This document shows positions 34,975 to 45,100 of a stretch of DNA of 64,000 nt, one piece after another. Made by a program: the position numbers and the translations under genes. The notes below the pieces were generated by a model. The model was given only the letters and a program-made list of their open reading frames with translations, had not been told where the DNA came from and ran no database searches. The DNA is from an uncultured Flavobacteriales bacterium. Lineage in GTDB: Bacteria > Bacteroidota > Bacteroidia > Flavobacteriales_D > Crocinitomicaceae. The stretch lies in contig CAJQPA010000028.1 in assembly GCA_905480145.1 (NCBI GenBank), positions 1 through 64,000 of the forward strand, given 5' to 3'. How positions within the stretch are numbered: the stretch's first letter is position 1; every line of letters starts with the position of its first letter.

Positions 34975-36447
34975 ATGTCTCTCTCAAATCTTATACAAGT
35001 CAAAGAAGGTCTTACTTATGATGACGTTCTTTTAGTCCCTGCGTATTCGCAAATACTTCCTAAGGATGTTAACTTGAAAAGCAAAATAACTCGCAACATT
35101 TCGGTCAATACACCAATTGTTTCTGCAGCTATGGATACTGTTACAGAATCAAGCCTAGCCATTGCAATTGCGCAACAAGGAGGTATTGGAGTTGTTCACA
35201 AAAACATGTCTATCGAAGCACAAGCTTTACAAGTTCGAAAAGTAAAACGCTCTGAAAGTGGAATGATTTTGGACCCAGTAACATTGCATATAAGTGCAAA
35301 GGTGTCTGACGCTCTTTCTCTTATGAAAGAGAATAAAATTGGCGGGATACCAGTTATCAGTGAAGATAGAATACTACAAGGTATTGTTACAAACAGAGAT
35401 TTACGATTTGAAAAGAATCAACAAAGGCCGATTACCGAAGTAATGACAAGTAAAGACATCATTACAACTTCGGAAAATACAGACCTAGCCAAGGCCGAAC
35501 ATATTCTCCAAGAAAATAAAATTGAAAAATTACCCGTTGTTGATTCAAACAACAAGTTAATAGGTTTAATAACATTTAGAGATATCATAAAAGTAAAAGA
35601 GCACCCAAACTCTTGTAAGGACCAATATGGTCGTCTGAGAGTTGCTGCTGCAGTTGGTGTTACTAGCGATACGATTGAACGCGCAACAGCCTTGGTTAAT
35701 GCTGGAGTTGATGCTATTGTTATTGATACTGCTCATGGACATACGGAAGGTGTTGTTAGCAAATTAAAAGAAGTAAAAGCAAAACATCCTGAATTAGATG
35801 TTATTGTTGGAAATGTTGCAACTGGAGCGGCTGCGAAATTTTTGGCAGATGCTGGTGCCGATGCTGTAAAAGTTGGTATTGGCCCGGGATCAATTTGCAC
35901 GACAAGAATCATAGCAGGAGTTGGAGTCCCTCAGTTAACAGCTATTAATGATGTTGCTCTCGCTTTAGAAGGAACGGGAGTTCCAGTAATTGCTGATGGA
36001 GGTATCCGCTATACAGGTGATATCGTCAAAGCTATCGCGGCAGGAGCTGATACTGTAATGGTTGGTTCGATGTTTGCAGGAGTAGAAGAATCTCCAGGAG
36101 AAACAATTATTTTTCAAGGTAGAAAATTTAAAACATACCGTGGAATGGGATCTTTAGAAGCAATGCAAAAAGGTTCAAAAGATAGATACTTTCAAGACAA
36201 CGAAGATGATGTCAAGAAATTAGTCCCAGAAGGAATTTCGGGACGCGTGCCTTACAAAGGAAACTTAAACGAAGTAATGTATCAAGTAATCGGAGGTTTA
36301 AGATCTGGAATGGGATATTGTGGAACGCCGACAATAGATAAACTTAAAGGTGCTGAGTTTATTCGAATTACAAGTGCAGGTTTTTTAGAAAGCCATCCAC
36401 ATGATGTAACAATTACAAGAGAAGCACCAAACTATAGTATCAAGTAA
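34975..36447 (+). CDS. guaB: Inosine-5'-monophosphate dehydrogenase
   Basis: Oxidises IMP to XMP with NAD, the committed step to guanine nucleotides. The barrel starts with [13 protein letters not shown]; two CBS domains occupy about 95-205 ([24 protein letters not shown]); the catalytic loop is [10 protein letters not shown] with Cys308; the IMP site has [13 protein letters not shown] and VGSMFAG; and the mobile flap region [10 protein letters not shown] follows. Length 490 is normal. A hairpin overlaps its stop codon, and the parvulin chaperone gene starts 60 bases downstream. Confidence 0.97.
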   Translation: MSLSNLIQVKEGLTYDDVLLVPAYSQILPKDVNLKSKITRNISVNTPIVSAAMDTVTESSLAIAIAQQGGIGVVHKNMSIEAQALQVRKVKRSESGMILDPVTLHISAKVSDALSLMKENKIGGIPVISEDRILQGIVTNRDLRFEKNQQRPITEVMTSKDIITTSENTDLAKAEHILQENKIEKLPVVDSNNKLIGLITFRDIIKVKEHPNSCKDQYGRLRVAAAVGVTSDTIERATALVNAGVDAIVIDTAHGHTEGVVSKLKEVKAKHPELDVIVGNVATGAAAKFLADAGADAVKVGIGPGSICTTRIIAGVGVPQLTAINDVALALEGTGVPVIADGGIRYTGDIVKAIAAGADTVMVGSMFAGVEESPGETIIFQGRKFKTYRGMGSLEAMQKGSKDRYFQDNEDDVKKLVPEGISGRVPYKGNLNEVMYQVIGGLRSGMGYCGTPTIDKLKGAEFIRITSAGFLESHPHDVTITREAPNYSIK

Positions 36448-36459
36448 TACTACTTGATA
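36438..36459 (+). terminator. Hairpin over the guaB stop codon
   Basis: TATCAAGTA (36438-36446) and TACTTGATA (36451-36459) make a perfect 9-bp stem with loop ATAC. There is no T run after it, so it may partially end guaB transcripts or protect their 3' ends rather than act as a full terminator. Confidence 0.4.
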
Positions 36460-36507
36460 TAGTTATTGGTTTAAATTATATTTGACATCCATTAAAATAC
36501 TAAAAGA

Positions 36508-38463
36508 ATGCTTAAAACTATTGCCCTGTTTATTGCTATTGTTTCAACAACAGCTACTATGGCCCAAAATGACCCTGTCATTTTAACAATTAACGATTCT
36601 GACATTACAAAATCAGAATTTCTTCAAATTTATCTAAAGAATAATAACGATCCAAAATACGACAAAGCCACACTGGATGAGTACATGACGTTGTTTACAA
36701 AGTTTAAATTGAAAGTTGCGGAAGCTGAAGCGCTTGGCTATGACACTATTCCAAAACTAATGAATGAATTAGCTGGGTACAGAAAGCAATTAGCTCTTCC
36801 TTATTTAGTTGACTCCGTTCAAAACAAGAGTCTAATTGAAGAGGCGTATTACAGAACGAAAAATGAAGTTAGAGCTTCGCATATATTAATTAAAGTATCT
36901 CAAAATGCAGCTGCTGCTGACACACTTAAAGCATACAATAGATTGATGGCTTTAAGGGAACGAATTGAAAATGGTGAAGACTTCGCCATGGTTGCTTCGG
37001 GAAAAGGTGGTTCAGAAGATCCATCAGCAGTGAGTAATGGAGGTGATTTAGGTTTTTTCAACGCTTTTCAAATGGTGTACCCTTTTGAGCAGGCAGCATA
37101 CACAACCAAAGTAGGAGAAGTTTCTAATCCTTTTAGAACACGTTTTGGTTATCACATTGTAAAAGTTACTGAAAACCGCCCTGCAAGAGGAACAATTGAG
37201 TCTTCGCACATCATGGTTGCGACATCAAAAAATGGATCAACAGAAGGAACACGAGAGTCTGAATTAAAAATCAATGAGATATATGGACTTCTTAAAAATG
37301 GTGAAAATTTCGAAGAATTAGTTGCTAAATATTCTGATGACCCTTCTTCTAATAAAAAAGATGGAGTTCTTCCTACATTCGGCACGGGAACAACAACCCG
37401 TATGGTACCAGAATTTGAAGATGCCGCATTTTCATTAAAAAACGACGGTGATTTCAGTGCTCCAATTAAAACGACTTATGGCTATCATATAGTAAAGAGA
37501 ATTCACTGGGAAGATGTTCCTTCATTCGAATTAATGAAAAAAGGACTAGAAAGTAAGGTAACAAAAGATGAGCGATCTAAAACGACCCAAAATTCATTTG
37601 TAAACAAATTAAAGAAGGAATACAAATACAAAAATGTGAGTAAAAAGGGACTGAAGTGGTTTCACCAAAACCTAGATTCTACATACTTCAAAGGTAAATT
37701 CGATCCTAATTCTTTGACTGAAAACAAGAAATTATTCATTATGGATAAGAAGAGCTTCACACAACAATCTTTTGCAAACTACATCTCTTCTCAATACAGA
37801 ACTTATTCAATAGAACCACTTCCAAGCGCAATTAATAAATTATACCAAGATTGGGAGAAAAACACAATATTAAACTACGAAGAGTCTAAATTAGCTGGTA
37901 AATACCCAGCATATAAAGCTTTAATTACAGAATATCATGATGGAATTTTGTTGTATGAAATTATGTCAGATAAAGTTTGGAACAAAGCAATGATTGATAC
38001 AATTGGTTTAAAGAATTACTTCGAAGCGAATGAAGGAAACTATTTGTGGGGAAAGAGAATTGACTCTGATGTTTTCGAATGCTACTCAAAAGAAGACGCA
38101 TTAAAAACGTACGACTTATTATTAAACGATACAATTTCGTCAAAAGAAGTGACTAGCACAATTAACGGTGAGTCAGAGCTTAAAATCAGACATCGCTCAG
38201 GTAAATTTGACCTAGATAAAACACCTTATTTAAAAAACAAAACCTTCTCAAAAGGCCTTAATAAGCCATTTGAAGTTGATGGTAAATTCTACGTTCTTAA
38301 AGTAAACGAAATCCTTGACCCATCGCAAAAAGCATTTTCGGAATCAAAAGGAGCTGCGACTTCTGATTATCAAAATCATCTTGAAGAAGAATGGCTGAAT
38401 GAACTTCGCAAGAAACATTCAATAAAAATAAATTCTGAAGAACTGTATTCTATTGGTCAATAG
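36508..38463 (+). CDS. Periplasmic peptidylprolyl isomerase with two parvulin domains
   Basis: A 651-residue exported chaperone (signal peptide to about residue 19, TATMAQ). A SurA/PpiD-like N-terminal chaperone region (20-115) precedes two PpiC/parvulin domains, about 118-225 (VRASHILIKVS, GGDLGFFNAF, FGYHIVKV) and 230-335 (ESSHIMVATS, YGYHIVKR), then about 300 residues of C-terminal extension. It should fold or escort outer-membrane proteins. It is the first of three consecutive chaperone genes downstream of guaB and shares the end of its frame (11 bases) with the next. Confidence 0.93.
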   Translation: MLKTIALFIAIVSTTATMAQNDPVILTINDSDITKSEFLQIYLKNNNDPKYDKATLDEYMTLFTKFKLKVAEAEALGYDTIPKLMNELAGYRKQLALPYLVDSVQNKSLIEEAYYRTKNEVRASHILIKVSQNAAAADTLKAYNRLMALRERIENGEDFAMVASGKGGSEDPSAVSNGGDLGFFNAFQMVYPFEQAAYTTKVGEVSNPFRTRFGYHIVKVTENRPARGTIESSHIMVATSKNGSTEGTRESELKINEIYGLLKNGENFEELVAKYSDDPSSNKKDGVLPTFGTGTTTRMVPEFEDAAFSLKNDGDFSAPIKTTYGYHIVKRIHWEDVPSFELMKKGLESKVTKDERSKTTQNSFVNKLKKEYKYKNVSKKGLKWFHQNLDSTYFKGKFDPNSLTENKKLFIMDKKSFTQQSFANYISSQYRTYSIEPLPSAINKLYQDWEKNTILNYEESKLAGKYPAYKALITEYHDGILLYEIMSDKVWNKAMIDTIGLKNYFEANEGNYLWGKRIDSDVFECYSKEDALKTYDLLLNDTISSKEVTSTINGESELKIRHRSGKFDLDKTPYLKNKTFSKGLNKPFEVDGKFYVLKVNEILDPSQKAFSESKGAATSDYQNHLEEEWLNELRKKHSIKINSEELYSIGQ

Positions 38464-39319
38464 ATTAAACATACATTTTAAACAGGTCAACTTATCGGTT
38501 GGCCTGTTTTGCCTTTTCATACTTTCTAGTTGCAATTCTAACAACCCAATTATAGCCAGTGTAGGGGATTCTGATTTAACTGAAAGCGAGCTTTATTCAA
38601 TGCTCAGTAATGAGGGAGTTAGTTCAACGGATAGTACTCAATATTACCTAGCAATCGATAGATGGATCGAAAATGAAGCATTCCTACAATCGTTGCAAAA
38701 TGCAGATGAGGAAGAATACTTGAAAATTAAAAGTAGAGCTAGTTTTTACGCTGGCACTTTAGCCCGATTCTTTATCGAAGAAAATCAGCTCAGAAATGAA
38801 CTTGATACGATCGTTCAAATTGAAGAAATTGAAACCTACTACAATGAGCATAAGCAAGAATTCATTCTTCATGATTATATCGTCAAGGCACTTTATCTAA
38901 AAATACCCAAAGAAATAGATTTTAAATCCGATAATGTCCATCGCAGCTTCTTGTTAAAAAATGATAAAGACCTTTCAGAAATAAATTCTTATGCTAAACT
39001 TTACGCTGAGAATTATTATTTCAACGATTCAACTTGGATTTTCTTTAACGATGTTGCTAAAGAAATTCCAATTACCAAATACAATGTTGATAACATTGTA
39101 TTGAACAGATCGAAAACTTACTTCTCAGATGATAACTTTACGTACTTTTTGAACATTATAGATTTTAAGCTTAAAAACGAAGCTCCTCCTATTGATTTTC
39201 TTAAAGACAAAATTAAATCTACCATTCTAACGCACAGAATGCACGAATTAAAAATAGAAAATGAATCAAAATTGATTCAAAGAATAAAAGATGAAAATGA
39301 AATTAACATTAGCCTTTAG
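38453..39319 (+). CDS. Lipoprotein of the SurA/PpiC-like chaperone cluster
   Basis: A 288-residue lipoprotein (lipobox ILSSCNSN). It has a SurA-type N-terminal chaperone helix region (VGDSDLTESELYSML, followed by a long helical part) but no parvulin domain that I can recognise, so it probably lacks isomerase activity. The start is the TTG at 38453; the first in-frame ATG would remove the lipobox. It overlaps both neighbours, the double-parvulin gene by 11 bases and the SurA-like gene by 29 bases, an arrangement implying coupled synthesis of three envelope chaperones. Confidence 0.85.
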   Translation: MVNRLNIHFKQVNLSVGLFCLFILSSCNSNNPIIASVGDSDLTESELYSMLSNEGVSSTDSTQYYLAIDRWIENEAFLQSLQNADEEEYLKIKSRASFYAGTLARFFIEENQLRNELDTIVQIEEIETYYNEHKQEFILHDYIVKALYLKIPKEIDFKSDNVHRSFLLKNDKDLSEINSYAKLYAENYYFNDSTWIFFNDVAKEIPITKYNVDNIVLNRSKTYFSDDNFTYFLNIIDFKLKNEAPPIDFLKDKIKSTILTHRMHELKIENESKLIQRIKDENEINISL

Positions 39320-40646
39320 CATAGTATTACTTAGTTGGTCAAACGTATTTGGGCAAGGTAAAACAATCGATAAAATCGTCGCTCAAATTGGAGATAACGT
39401 TGTGTTACTCTCCGATATTCAGTCTCAAAAACTTCAGGCATTGCAAGGAGGCGTTACATTAACTCCAGAAATTGATTGTCAAATCTTAGAAGAATTGATG
39501 TTCCAATATTTGTTACTCAACCAGGCTGAATTAGATAGTATTGTTGTTTCTGATGAGCAAGTTGACGCAGAAATGGAAAGTAAAATACGTGTCATTGAAC
39601 AACAAATTGGAAGTCGTGAGAAACTGGAAGAATTCTATGGGAAATCGGTGAATCAAATAAAAAGAGAGTTTCGACCAATTATCAAAGACCAATTATTATC
39701 TAGAGAAATGGAACGTCAATTGACCAGCGTAATTTCTGTTTCTCCAAAAGATGTTGAACGCTTTTACAACGCATTGCCAATGGATAGTATTCCATTGATA
39801 AATTCTCAATTGAGCTTTCAACAAATTGTAGTTTATCCTGAGGTTACTTTATCTGATAAAGAAAGAGCATTTAAGCAACTTGATGAAATTAGAAATGGAA
39901 TTGTTCGCGAAGGGAAATCTTTTGGTACTCAGGCAAGAATTCACTCTATGGATCCAGGAAGCGCTTCGAAAGGAGGAGAAATAAAAGCAACGAGAGGAAT
40001 GATGGTTCCTCAATTCGAAGCATCGGTATTCAGTCTATCAGTTGGTGATGTGTCAGAAGTTTTTGAATCTACTTATGGATATCACATTTTGAAACTCATT
40101 GACCGAAAAGGTGACAACTATACCTGTCAGCATATATTAATTATTCCAAATTTTGAAAATTCTTCACTTGAAGCCGCGGCAATTAGAGTTGATTCATGCT
40201 TTCAATTATTAAAACAAGGAAAAATTACTTGGAATGAAGCTGTAGTCAAATTTTCAAATGATGAAGCTACCATGCAAAACCAGGGGGTGATAACCAATCC
40301 AATTACTGGAGAACAAACATGGGACATGGAAGATTTAAATCAAGTTGATCAACAAATATACATTCTGACCAACTCAATGGAAAAGGGTGATATATCAGAG
40401 CCAAACCTGTATACTAATTTGATGGAAAGAAAGCAAGGTGTTCGAATAGTTCGTCTTATGGAAAGAACATCACCGCATAGAGCCAACTTAACAGATGATT
40501 ACACTTTGGTGCAAAGAGCCACTCAAAATGAGAAACGTGGTGAAGTTCTTCAAAAATGGACAGAAGCCAAGATTAAAAATGCATACATTAAAATTGATAA
40601 AGAGTACCAAAATTGTGAATTCAGAAATGAGTGGATTTCACAATAA
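39291..40646 (+). CDS. SurA-like periplasmic chaperone and peptidylprolyl isomerase
   Basis: A 451-residue exported protein with signal peptide to about residue 22 (NVFGQG). The N-terminal domain KIVAQIGDNVVLLSDIQSQK is the SurA chaperone signature; residues about 175-275 form a parvulin domain (GGEIKATRGMMVPQFE, YGYHILKLID), followed by a second, more divergent one (TCQHILIIPNFE, about 278-380). It likely delivers unfolded outer-membrane proteins to the BAM complex. Two ATGs lie two codons apart at the start; I keep the first. Confidence 0.93.
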   Translation: MKMKLTLAFSIVLLSWSNVFGQGKTIDKIVAQIGDNVVLLSDIQSQKLQALQGGVTLTPEIDCQILEELMFQYLLLNQAELDSIVVSDEQVDAEMESKIRVIEQQIGSREKLEEFYGKSVNQIKREFRPIIKDQLLSREMERQLTSVISVSPKDVERFYNALPMDSIPLINSQLSFQQIVVYPEVTLSDKERAFKQLDEIRNGIVREGKSFGTQARIHSMDPGSASKGGEIKATRGMMVPQFEASVFSLSVGDVSEVFESTYGYHILKLIDRKGDNYTCQHILIIPNFENSSLEAAAIRVDSCFQLLKQGKITWNEAVVKFSNDEATMQNQGVITNPITGEQTWDMEDLNQVDQQIYILTNSMEKGDISEPNLYTNLMERKQGVRIVRLMERTSPHRANLTDDYTLVQRATQNEKRGEVLQKWTEAKIKNAYIKIDKEYQNCEFRNEWISQ

Positions 40647-40679
40647 TTGTATCTTAGGGCAACAAAATTATTCTTTAAT

Positions 40680-41633
40680 ATGTCAGACAAACAAGAAATT
40701 GATCAATTAGTACAAAGCTTTCAGAAGCTTAAGACTGAAATTCATAAAGTAATCGTTGGTCAAGAAGAAGTTGTTGACCAAGTACTCATATCCATTTTTT
40801 CAAGAGGTCATTGTCTGCTTATTGGTGTTCCTGGCCTTGCTAAAACACTTTTGGTAAATACCATTTCTGATTGTTTAGGATTAAGTTTTAACCGAGTTCA
40901 ATTTACACCTGACTTAATGCCTTCTGACATTATTGGTTCAGAGATTCTTGATGAGAATAAAAATTTTAAATTTTTAAAAGGTCCTATTTTTTCAAATATC
41001 ATTCTTGCCGATGAAATAAATAGAACACCTCCAAAAACACAATCTGCTCTACTCGAGGCAATGCAAGAGCGAAAAGTAACAGCCGCAGGTGTTTCTTATG
41101 ACTTACCTGCTCCATTTTTTGTTTTAGCGACACAAAACCCAATTGAACAAGAAGGAACTTATCCTTTACCTGAAGCACAATTAGACCGTTTTATGTTCAA
41201 CGTTTGGGTAGATTACCCAACCCTTGAAGAAGAGTTAGCAATTGTCAAATCGACTACGTCAGATCAAAAAGCATCTCTAAATGAAGTTGTATCAAGTGAT
41301 GACATCATCAAGTATCAAGAATTAATTAGAAGAATACCAGTTGCCGATAATGTCCTAGAATACGCGGTAAAATTAGTAGCTAAAACAAGAGTTAAAAACG
41401 AATTGACTCCTCAATTAACAAAAGATTTTATCACATGGGGTGCAGGCCCAAGAGCATCTCAATATTTAATAATTGGAGCGAAATGCCACGCTGCTTTGAA
41501 TGGGAAATACTCCCCAGACATTGAAGATGTAAAAGCGGTTGCTAAACCGATTCTTCGCCATAGAATCGTCCGAAATTATAGGGCAGAAGCGGAAGGATAT
41601 TCCATGGATAGAATTATTGACGAACTTCTTTAA
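40680..41633 (+). CDS. MoxR-family AAA ATPase
   Basis: A 317-residue ATPase with Walker A GVPGLAKT (49-56), Walker B ILADEINR (about 104-111), the MoxR stretch [12 protein letters not shown] and sensor [22 protein letters not shown], and the C-terminal lid. MoxR proteins act as chaperone-like ATPases for VWA-domain or metal-containing protein assemblies. The ATG at 40680 is preferred over a TTG 11 codons upstream, which overlaps a near-consensus promoter element (TATCTTAG at 40650-40657). The usual DUF58 and VWA partner genes are not downstream here. Confidence 0.92.
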   Translation: MSDKQEIDQLVQSFQKLKTEIHKVIVGQEEVVDQVLISIFSRGHCLLIGVPGLAKTLLVNTISDCLGLSFNRVQFTPDLMPSDIIGSEILDENKNFKFLKGPIFSNIILADEINRTPPKTQSALLEAMQERKVTAAGVSYDLPAPFFVLATQNPIEQEGTYPLPEAQLDRFMFNVWVDYPTLEEELAIVKSTTSDQKASLNEVVSSDDIIKYQELIRRIPVADNVLEYAVKLVAKTRVKNELTPQLTKDFITWGAGPRASQYLIIGAKCHAALNGKYSPDIEDVKAVAKPILRHRIVRNYRAEAEGYSMDRIIDELL

Positions 41634-41691
41634 ATCTACGTTTAAATCCCCCAATTAGTAGGATAAATTTCATTTTCTACCCGATAAAACA

Positions 41692-41723
41692 TTTGTTAAT
41701 TCATTAATGTTTCATTAATTTCG
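41692..41723 (+). promoter_or_regulatory. Promoter of the T9SS cargo operon
   Basis: TTTG at 41692-41695 and TAATTTCG at 41716-41723 (one mismatch to TAnnTTTG) are separated by 20 bases, the spacing expected for the Bacteroidota primary sigma factor. The element lies 42 bases before the first gene of the operon. Confidence 0.65.
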
Positions 41724-41765
41724 TGCACGATTGATACTACCAATCAACACTAATTATACTTATTA

Positions 41766-42089
41766 ATGAAAATTACTACTCTACTCCTGCTTGGCTTGTT
41801 GGCTTCAAACTTTAGCTTTAGTCAAACATTTTCTTACTCATTTTCTGGTGAATTGAATGCTTCGAAAATTGTGAAAATCGAAAAAAAATGTAAAACCATT
41901 GCAAGTGTCGCAAACGCTAAATTCAAATACAAGGAAGATTCTGAACGAGGAGAGCTAATTTTAATTCTAGAAAAAAATCAAAAATCGCTTCGATCAGAAG
42001 CTGATAATCAATTCTCTCCTTCCGATATTAAGACAATTATGATTGACAATAATTTGTCTCCAATTTCATTTAGAAAAATTTCCGAATAA
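41766..42089 (+). CDS. Small secreted protein heading the T9SS cargo operon
   Basis: A 107-residue exported protein with signal peptide to about residue 20 (SNFSFSQ). The mature part is short, beta/alpha mixed and Lys/Glu rich (KIVKIEKKCKTIASVANAKF), with a single Cys. It resembles no named family that I know. It follows a good promoter and lies 11 bases before the 1253-residue T9SS cargo gene, so it is probably the first gene of that operon and may work at the cell surface or as a periplasmic accessory. Confidence 0.72.
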   Translation: MKITTLLLLGLLASNFSFSQTFSYSFSGELNASKIVKIEKKCKTIASVANAKFKYKEDSERGELILILEKNQKSLRSEADNQFSPSDIKTIMIDNNLSPISFRKISE

Positions 42090-42100
42090 CATTCATAAAC

Positions 42101-45100
42101 ATGAAGAACACAATTCTAGCGACATTGATCGCTACTCTATTTTCATTTTCCTATTTTGCACAATCAGATGGTTGCACCGCTGCAGATGTTATTGCCATTT
42201 CAGCTGACTGTCTGTTTCCGACACCAGGAACAACTACTGGAGCAACTCAAACCATAACTGGATGCACAGGAACTGCTGATGATGATGTATGGTATCAATT
42301 TGTAGCAACTTCAACATCTCATCAAATTATAGTTACACCTATATCAGGATTTGACCCTGTTGTTCAATTATTTTCTGGTGGGTGTGGAACGTTACTGTCA
42401 CTTGTTTGTAAAGACTCTGGGGCTGATGGAATTGAAGAAATCATTAATTATAATGGATTAACAATTGGAGTGACTTATAGAATACGAATATATGACTATT
42501 CCATAGGTTCTGGAACAGGAGATTTTACCATTTGTGTCAAAACACAACCAGCTGCACCATCAAATGACATTTGTAGCGCCCCTAACAGTCTAACTGTTAA
42601 TTCAAGTTGTATCTATACTAACGCGACAACTGAAGGTGCTTCACAAAGCTATGCAGGATGCTCTGGTAACGCTGATGATGATGTTTGGTTTAGTTTTGTT
42701 GCATCTAATTCGTTACAAAATATAACCGTCCATCCTTTAGATAATTTAGATTTAGTTTTTCAAGTGTATGAAGGAACTTGTGGCAGTCTCACATCCTTAG
42801 GATGCATTGACAATACCTTTACCTCTCAAGATGAGCAATCTGATATTGTAGGTTTAATACCGGGACAGACTTACCTTGTTCGTGTTTATGATTATTATAG
42901 CGGAACGACAGGAGATTTTCAAATTTGCATTACCGGAGACCCTACTCCTACTCCATCGAATGATGACCCATGTAACGCCATTCAATTACCAGCAGTTACA
43001 GCAACATGTCAATATTCTCAATTTACAACTGTAGGGGCAACAGCCTCTCTAGGCGCCCCAACTCCATCGTCATGTGCTGGAGGAAGCGGAGCCGCGATTG
43101 GTGGATTCTCAGCAACTACCCAAGATATTTGGTTTAGTGTTACAGTGCCGTCCTCAGGAAATTTAGACATTACACCACAGCCTAATGGAGCTGCAGGGGC
43201 AATAACGGACGGAGTTATGGTTCTTTATTCTGGAACTTGTTCAAGTTTAACTCAAATTACTTGTTCTGACGATCACAATTACCCGGGAGCCGCAAACGAT
43301 CTTCTGCCATTAATTTCTGAAACAGGATTGGTTCCAGGATCAACTGTATATGTTCGATATTTTGGATTTGGATCAAGCGTTGGAACTTTTGGAATTTGTG
43401 CATCAACAACAACGAATGATGATTGTGCTAATGCACTCTACATATGCGATATTAATGGATATAGCGCGTCTACAAGTGGATCCTATACACCTGATAGGCC
43501 AGACAATATGTTTGCGAATAATGAAACAGCTAGTGGTATAAATCAACCTGATGGAGTTAATACTGGAGGATTATTTGGACAACCGGGGCCATGGGGAACT
43601 GGCAGTCCGCTATTTGATGTAGTCATAGATAATAACAGTTGGGTGAAATTTACAGCCTCTGCAACTTCAGCAACTTTAACTGTAAGTATTTTTGATTGTT
43701 GGGTTGGAAATTATCCTCTTGGAGGCATTCAAATGCAAATTTTTGAAGCCAACGATTGTATGAACTTTGTGCCTGTATCTAACTATGAAGAAAGTAGTAC
43801 AGGGTTTGTAATTACTGCAAACGGCTTAACCATTGGAAATGATTATTATTTAATGGTAGATGGTTTTGGTGGTGACATCTGTAATTACACAATTACAGCT
43901 GATTCAGGAGTTCAATTTCCTGAAATAGAGCCCGTTGCTCCCGTTTGTGAAGGTAGCACAGTAACTTTGACCGCTCCTCCTGGCGCAACATCATACCTAT
44001 GGGCACATTCTGGTGAAGTATCTCCGATTGTAAATGTTACTCCGGGTACCTCACAAAATTACTCATGTGAAGTGACTGGACTTTGTGATTACAAGCAGAC
44101 CTTAGATGTTTTTGTGGAAGTCATCCAAAACCCGACAGTGACTATCACCAATGGAACGAACATATCAATATGCAGTGGAGATAATGTTGATTTGACCGCA
44201 ATAGGAGCTTCAACATATATATGGTCAACAACTCAAAACGGAGATGTAATTAATGTTTCACCTACCACATTAACAAATTATACTGTTACTGGTACCTTAA
44301 ATGGCTGCTCAGATGATGCTGTTATTAGTGTAGGTATCAATCTAGATCCTACTCTTTCTGCCACCCCTTCTTCAATTGATGCTGATTGCGGTGCATCCAA
44401 CGGTGCTTTGAACGGAGCAGTGGCTATTGGTGCTGCTACTCTAACCTATTCATGGTCTGATGGAATTTCTGTTATTGGCTCTTCAGCCAATTTACCAGGA
44501 ATTCCCGCAGGAGATTATTACTTAACAGTAACAGATGGAAATACATGTTCTGATATATTTGGACCATTTAACGTCTCAAACCCTGGCGCACCTGTGGCTC
44601 CATCTATTACAGTAGATGACTCTTCTCCGTGTGTTAATGGCTCTATTCAATTAACGGCAGCAGGAGATGGAAGTGCTACTTTTTCTTGGTCTGGTCCAAA
44701 TGGATTTACTGCGAATAGCGCAACCATAAACATCACAAACATAACAATTGCTGAAGGCGGCAACTATTGTGTTTCTCAAACTGTTGCTGGTTGTACCGGT
44801 CCTTCAACTTGTGAATCTATTGTTGTTGACCCATTACCAACAATTAATATCACTGCTCTCAATGATGACTCTACCATTTGCTTGAACTCGGATTTCACTT
44901 TAACAGCAACGGGAGCGCAAGATTATATATGGTCGGGACCAAACGGTTTTACAAGTACTCAAGATGTAGCTTCTGTATCCAATGTTTCCTCTGCTAATGA
45001 CGGCATTTATTCTGTTACTGGAACGGATCTAAATGGATGTGTAAGCACAGGTAGTATTCCAGTTTCAATCCTCTCACTTCCGGTTATTGACTTACAAGCC

